Of a stretch of DNA of 6,780 bases, positions 6,043 to 6,780 are shown one piece after another. The notes under the pieces were generated by a model. It ran no database searches. It was not told where the DNA came from and worked only from the letters and a program-made list of their open reading frames with translations. The DNA is from Clostridia bacterium (GTDB taxonomy: Bacteria; Bacillota; Clostridia; Oscillospirales; CAG-382): the NCBI GenBank assembly GCA_017613815.1, contig JAGADB010000089.1, positions 1 through 6,780 of the forward strand, read 5' to 3'. How positions within the stretch are numbered: position 1 is the stretch's first letter; each line of letters begins with the position of its first letter. The translations under genes were made by a program, and so were the position numbers.

Positions 6043-6780
6043 ATGTTTGAAAACCTGCGCGAAGCGGAGAAACACTACGTTGAAATAGGCGAACAGCTTA
6101 TGGACCCAAGCGTTTCGGGCGACCCCGAAAAGCTCAAAAATCTTATGAAGGAACATAAGAATTTAACGCCGGTAATAGAAAAATACAGGGAATATAAGAC
6201 CGCCGAGGATAATCTCTCTCAGGCGAAGGAACTGCTCGACGAGGGCGGACTCGACGCCGGAATGAAGGAGATGGCGGAAGAGGAGATGAAGACCTCCAAA
6301 GCCGATATCGAGAGAATAACCGAGGAACTTAAAATACTTTTGCTCCCGAAAGACGAAAACGACGACAGAAACGTCATTGTCGAAATAAGGGCGGGCACCG
6401 GCGGCGAAGAGGCGGCGCTTTTCGCGCATAGCCTTTTCAGAATGTACAGTATGTACGCCGAGTCGAAAAAATATAAGATAGAAGTGCTCAACATAAACGA
6501 AACCGAGCTCGGAGGAGTAAAGGAAGTGTCGTTTATGGTGGAAGGCGAGGGCGCCTATTCGAGATTCAAATTCGAAAGCGGCGTGCATAGGGTGCAGAGG
6601 GTGCCCGAAACCGAAACGCAGGGAAGAATACATACGTCGGCGGTAACCGTCGCCGTGCTTCCCGAAGCCGAGGACGTCGAGGTCGAAATAAATCCTAACG
6701 ACCTCGAAATCGATACCTACCGGAGCGGCGGCGCGGGGGGACAGCACGTAAATAAAACCGACTCCGCGATAAGAATAACA
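6043..6780 (+). CDS. prfA: Peptide chain release factor 1 (3' partial)
   Basis: RF1 recognises UAA and UAG stop codons in the ribosomal A site and triggers release of the finished protein. The frame is open from ATG 6043 to the last base; 246 residues are visible of about 355-360 usual, so about 110 are missing. Domain 1 (about 1-105) is helical and charged; then RAGTGGEEAALF from 116 and FRMYSMYAE follow the RF1 pattern. The codon-reading tripeptide is Pro188-Glu189-Thr190, the Gram-positive RF1 form of PxT; RF2 would have SPF. The catalytic GGQ is at 232-234 within RSGGAGGQHVNKTDSA; Gln234 is the residue methylated by PrmC in this family. The only notable deviation is Gly in place of the second Ser of the common RSSGAGGQ. 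GAAAGG at 6024-6029 may be the ribosome binding site, with a rather long 13-nt spacing. In Bacillus secA is followed by prfB; here prfA lies downstream of secA with five genes between. Confidence 0.98.
   Translation, partial: MFENLREAEKHYVEIGEQLMDPSVSGDPEKLKNLMKEHKNLTPVIEKYREYKTAEDNLSQAKELLDEGGLDAGMKEMAEEEMKTSKADIERITEELKILLLPKDENDDRNVIVEIRAGTGGEEAALFAHSLFRMYSMYAESKKYKIEVLNINETELGGVKEVSFMVEGEGAYSRFKFESGVHRVQRVPETETQGRIHTSAVTVAVLPEAEDVEVEINPNDLEIDTYRSGGAGGQHVNKTDSAIRIT

Noticed and set aside
5638..6156. Minus-strand frame of 172 codons spanning three plus-strand genes
   Set aside because: It crosses two clear plus-strand gene junctions with good ribosome binding sites and is not protein-like in composition.
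6163..6747. Open frame of 194 codons on the minus strand opposite prfA
   Set aside because: The plus strand is unmistakably RF1 through this region; the antisense frame has no motif and is a shadow.
6043..6780. Release factor 2 (prfB) as the identity of the last gene, expected by analogy to secA-prfB in Bacillus
   Set aside because: It has PET at 188-190 rather than SPF, RF1-type RAGTGGEEAALF, and no in-frame UGA frameshift site near the start.

Overview
The window is about 6.8 kb of densely packed, single-strand coding DNA. It looks like a chromosomal operon from a Gram-positive-type anaerobe, most likely an uncultured gut Clostridia lineage. The reasons are the DUF951 gene (a Firmicutes family), the Clostridia-type SecA tail motif (CPCGSGK...YKKCC), and heavy use of ATA (Ile), AGA (Arg) and GGA (Gly) codons at roughly balanced GC. 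The taxonomic assignment is inference. No mobile element, CRISPR array, tRNA or rRNA was seen.

Layout, all on the + strand: (1) secA, truncated at its 5' end by the window edge (1-2499); (2) a small multi-pass membrane protein of unknown function (2556-3185); (3) a FlK-like hotdog thioesterase (3188-3577); (4) a single-pass anchored extracytoplasmic protein of unknown function (3582-4361); (5) a large polytopic membrane protein of unknown function (4366-5811); (6) a DUF951 zinc-ribbon-like small protein (5815-6021); (7) prfA, encoding peptide chain release factor 1, truncated at its 3' end by the window edge (6043-6780). Apart from the stretch after secA, gaps are 2 to 21 nt. I see no promoter or terminator between genes, so one polycistronic transcript is the simplest reading. 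There is no gene-free stretch longer than about 60 nt.

The standout observation is an in-frame amber codon (TAG, 2497-2499) inside the C-terminal zinc-binding motif of SecA. The codons after it continue the motif perfectly (YKKCC), then run 18 codons to a TGA that overlaps the next gene's ATG by one base (TGATG, 2554-2558). The natural end of secA is therefore almost certainly 2556. The TAG sits where Lys is normally found, one base change from AAG. Candidate explanations are a sequencing or assembly error, a recent nonsense mutation removing the zinc-binding tail, or amber readthrough. The RF1 gene further down the same operon has the normal UAG-reading signature (P188-E-T190) and GGQ motif in its visible part. 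That argues against wholesale reassignment of UAG.

Functionally, the window joins protein export (SecA), three uncharacterised membrane or envelope proteins, a possible acyl-CoA housekeeping thioesterase, and translation termination (RF1). The membrane genes have no recognisable function beyond topology; a link to SecA is suggested only by proximity.
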